Origin: DASYYE01 sp035946955
GTDB taxonomy: Bacteria; Actinomycetota; Actinomycetes; Streptosporangiales; Streptosporangiaceae
Direction of reading: 5' to 3'
DNA length: 15,897 nucleotides
NCBI GenBank assembly: GCA_035946955.1
Contig: DASYYE010000129.1
Span: forward strand, 1-15,897
Of this stretch, positions 14,193-15,897 are shown in pieces. A program made the position numbers and the translations under genes. Position 1 is the first letter of the stretch. Each line of letters starts with the position of its first letter. Under the pieces are notes generated by a model. It saw nothing but the letters and a program-made list of their open reading frames with translations, ran no database searches and was not told the DNA's origin.

Positions 14193-15391
14193 CGCCGCCC
14201 GGCCTTCCCGTTCGCGGTCACGGTCAGCCGCGGGACCACGTGGACGATCGCCGGCACAGCGGCTGGTTCCAGTTGCTGCGCGCAGTAGGCGCGCAGCAGG
14301 GCACCGAGCCGGCTCACGTCCGCCTCGGCGGTGGCGACCACCTCGGCGGTGAGGATGGACCCGCTGAACGGGTTCCGGCGCACCGACACCAGCGTGTCGC
14401 TGACGTCAGGGTGGTGGCGCAGCACCGTCTCCACCTGCTCGGGCCACACCTTGACGCCACCGACATTGGCCACCCCGGTGGCCCGGCCCAGGAAGTACAC
14501 GCGGTCGCCGCTCACGGTGACGACATCGCCGGTGGGGGCGAACCCGTCCGGCCCGGCGGCACCCGCCTGCGGCGCCTCGACGTACAGCACGCCGTCACGT
14601 ACATCGAGCCGGATGCCCGACGGCGGGTCAGTGAGGAAGGCGCGGGGGAAGCCTGCCCGGCCATCGCTGACCGAGAACGCGGCGCCGGTCTCGGTCGAGG
14701 CGAACACGTGCGTGATCCGGGCATGTGGGTGTGCCCGGCGCAGTGCGTCAAGCAATGGCTGGTCGGCGATCTCGCCGCCCAGCGTGACCTGGCGCAGCCG
14801 CAACTGCCGCGAGGCCGGGGTCTGGAGGGTCTGCCGCCACAGTGTGGGCGTCGCCGACAGCGCGGTGACGCCGTGCGCCACCAGCCACTCGACCCGGTCG
14901 GTGAGCCGGGGCAGCCCGGTCGCGTCCAATAGCCGGCCGCCGGTGCCGAGCGCATGCAGCAGGACCTGGACACCCGCCATGCTCACCGGGGAGTACAGCA
15001 GCCCCCAGTCGTATGGCGGGTTACCGTGCTCCCTGGCGCGGACCGTCCGGGTGAGTGATCGCACGGTGTGGCTGAACGGCTTCGGTTCGCCAGTGGTCCC
15101 CGAGGTGTAGAGGTGCCATCTGGTGGCCGCGGACCCGGGGCCCCGATGGGTGTCACCCGGGTCCGGGTCGCGCACGTCACGTGCCCCCACCAGGTAGACA
15201 TTGGCCGCCCAGCCGTCGAGCCCGGCGAACGCGACGGCAACATCCCACGCCGGGGTGCTGCGGACGGTGACCTGTCCACCGTGCGGGGCACGGTGCCGGG
15301 CGTCTGCCGCAGCGGCTGCGAGCTCGCCGTAGGTATGGGCGCCCGCGTCATCCTCCACCGAGATGGCGTCCAGCGGAGCAGCGGCCATCAT
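14189..15391 (-). CDS. Short adenylate-forming ligase (AMP-binding enzyme)
   Basis: A 400-residue enzyme of the ANL superfamily that should activate a carboxylic acid as acyl-AMP and pass it to a thiol, here most likely the adjacent carrier protein. Motifs: P-loop YTSGTTGEPK (95-104), FASTETG (230-236, A5), APTGD (286-290, A7 with the ribose-binding Asp), GRATGVANVGGVKVWPEQVE-type hinge (302-321, A8) and the catalytic Lys in NGKAGRR (394-400, A10). The hinge lacks the usual Asp after GR. The protein is about 100 residues shorter than typical ligases, because the region before the P-loop is compact. It starts with two Met codons; the first overlaps the carrier protein stop (ATGA). The compact architecture is also known from ligases of aryl polyene-type clusters, but the substrate cannot be predicted. 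Confidence 0.85.
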   Translation of the reverse strand: MMAAAPLDAISVEDDAGAHTYGELAAAAADARHRAPHGGQVTVRSTPAWDVAVAFAGLDGWAANVYLVGARDVRDPDPGDTHRGPGSAATRWHLYTSGTTGEPKPFSHTVRSLTRTVRAREHGNPPYDWGLLYSPVSMAGVQVLLHALGTGGRLLDATGLPRLTDRVEWLVAHGVTALSATPTLWRQTLQTPASRQLRLRQVTLGGEIADQPLLDALRRAHPHARITHVFASTETGAAFSVSDGRAGFPRAFLTDPPSGIRLDVRDGVLYVEAPQAGAAGPDGFAPTGDVVTVSGDRVYFLGRATGVANVGGVKVWPEQVETVLRHHPDVSDTLVSVRRNPFSGSILTAEVVATAEADVSRLGALLRAYCAQQLEPAAVPAIVHVVPRLTVTANGKAGRR

Positions 15392-15660
15392 GTCGTCACG
15401 GCCGGTGTCGCAGCGTATACCTGGACGAACTCGCCGAGGGTCAGCGGATACACCGCTTCCGCCATCTCGGTGAACGGGTCGTATCCCAGCGCGTCTTCCA
15501 GCCGGGTCACGAGGACGACGAATCCGAGACTGTCCAGTCCCGTGTCGAGCAGCACATCGTCGTCGGCCAGCAGTGGGATCTCTGTCACCCCGGCCTCGGT
15601 GAGCAGGGCGGTCAGCTCCTGGCGGATCAGGTCGCGGACCGCATCCTCAGTGGACTTCAT
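15388..15660 (-). CDS. Acyl carrier protein
   Basis: A 90-residue acidic four-helix carrier protein. The phosphopantetheine attachment site is Ser44 in LDTGLDSLGFVVLV, a good match to the LGxDSL motif. The second half (LEDALGYDPF, YPLTLGEFVQVY) has the expected helix III/IV pattern. The ATG at 15660 has AAGGAGAA at good spacing and overlaps the stop of the upstream gene (ATGA); an upstream GTG at 15780 in the same frame would cover that gene and is rejected. The neighbours (ligase, ketoreductase, condensation protein) point to a dedicated carrier of a biosynthetic pathway, not the housekeeping fatty-acid ACP, which normally sits with fab genes. Confidence 0.92.
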   Translation of the reverse strand: MKSTEDAVRDLIRQELTALLTEAGVTEIPLLADDDVLLDTGLDSLGFVVLVTRLEDALGYDPFTEMAEAVYPLTLGEFVQVYAATPAVTT

Positions 15661-15897
15661 GGTTGGTTCTCCTTGCCTGGTCGGGTGACACCATGGATCG
15701 CGGCAGCGCACAGGTACCGCAACTGGTCGTCGTAGTCGGCCACGAGCACGCACGCGCCGTCGCGGGGCTCGAGATCCCACAGGCCGGTGGTCGGCCGCCC
15801 GGCCGGAACCCGGGTGAGTGCCGGGCCAAGCCCAGGCACACCCTGGCTGGTGTCGATGCCCGGCCCAGTCACCAGGGTGGTGGCCGCGCCGGGTGGT
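15657..15897 (-). CDS. C-terminal end of an unidentified protein (5' end outside the window)
   Basis: An open frame enters from the right edge and ends with TGA overlapping the ATG of the carrier protein gene. At least 79 residues are present. The tail contains Gly/Pro-rich segments (VTGPGIDTSQGVPGLG, RVPAGRPTTG) and a final WDLEPRDGACVLVADYDDQLRYLCAAAIHG. I recognise no family from this part. The 4-base overlap places it in the same operon as the five genes downstream, so it is likely a biosynthetic enzyme; a ketosynthase-type C-terminus is conceivable but unsupported. Confidence 0.55.
   Translation of the reverse strand, partial: PPGAATTLVTGPGIDTSQGVPGLGPALTRVPAGRPTTGLWDLEPRDGACVLVADYDDQLRYLCAAAIHGVTRPGKENQP

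Noticed and set aside
1..15897. CRISPR array, rRNA genes, intact tRNA genes
   Set aside because: No regularly spaced short repeats and no rRNA or complete tRNA were seen on either strand.

Overview
The window is GC-rich DNA with GTG starts, strong purine-rich ribosome binding sites and actinobacterial protein families, so it most likely comes from a high-GC actinomycete. The genus cannot be read from the sequence. Nothing below was checked against a database. Family names rest on motifs read by eye.

Left part (1-1972): a chromate-resistance module. A chromate transporter gene (chrA) runs leftwards off the window edge. Divergent from it, two genes encode the N-terminal and C-terminal halves of ChrB as separate proteins. 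The 157-base gap between them holds a perfect 8-base inverted repeat that could be an operator.

Middle part (2101-9571): mostly genes for the cell surface or envelope. Three encode secreted proteins built from beta-propeller-like repeats: a seven-repeat protein at 2101-3291, a 958-residue multidomain protein at 3401-6277 with a duplicated C-terminal module, and an LVIVD-type protein at 7964-9571. Between them lie a small lipoprotein with a possible chagasin-like fold, a small thioredoxin-fold protein and a membrane SHOCT-domain protein. Two strong hairpins act as probable bidirectional terminators between convergent genes. The leader of the 958-residue gene has a well-spaced promoter and a hairpin that buries its Shine-Dalgarno sequence.

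Boundary (about 9600-10003): a decayed piece of an IS3-family transposase, a short A-rich direct repeat and the orphan 3' part of a tRNA gene. This looks like the scar of a mobile-element or island end. The orientation of the tRNA piece suggests that the island, if there is one, lies to its left.

Right part (10030-15897): a tightly coupled leftward operon that looks like a compact biosynthetic cluster. In order of transcription it holds the end of an unidentified gene, an acyl carrier protein, a short adenylate-forming ligase, a short-chain ketoreductase, a free-standing condensation-domain protein and a two-part protein whose N-terminus looks like a glycosyltransferase. Four consecutive junctions overlap by 4 bases and the last is 3 bases apart. 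A plausible, unproven scheme is that the ligase loads an acid on the carrier protein, the reductase modifies it, the condensation protein transfers it to an acceptor, and the last protein glycosylates the product. This operon is the best candidate here for an undescribed system.
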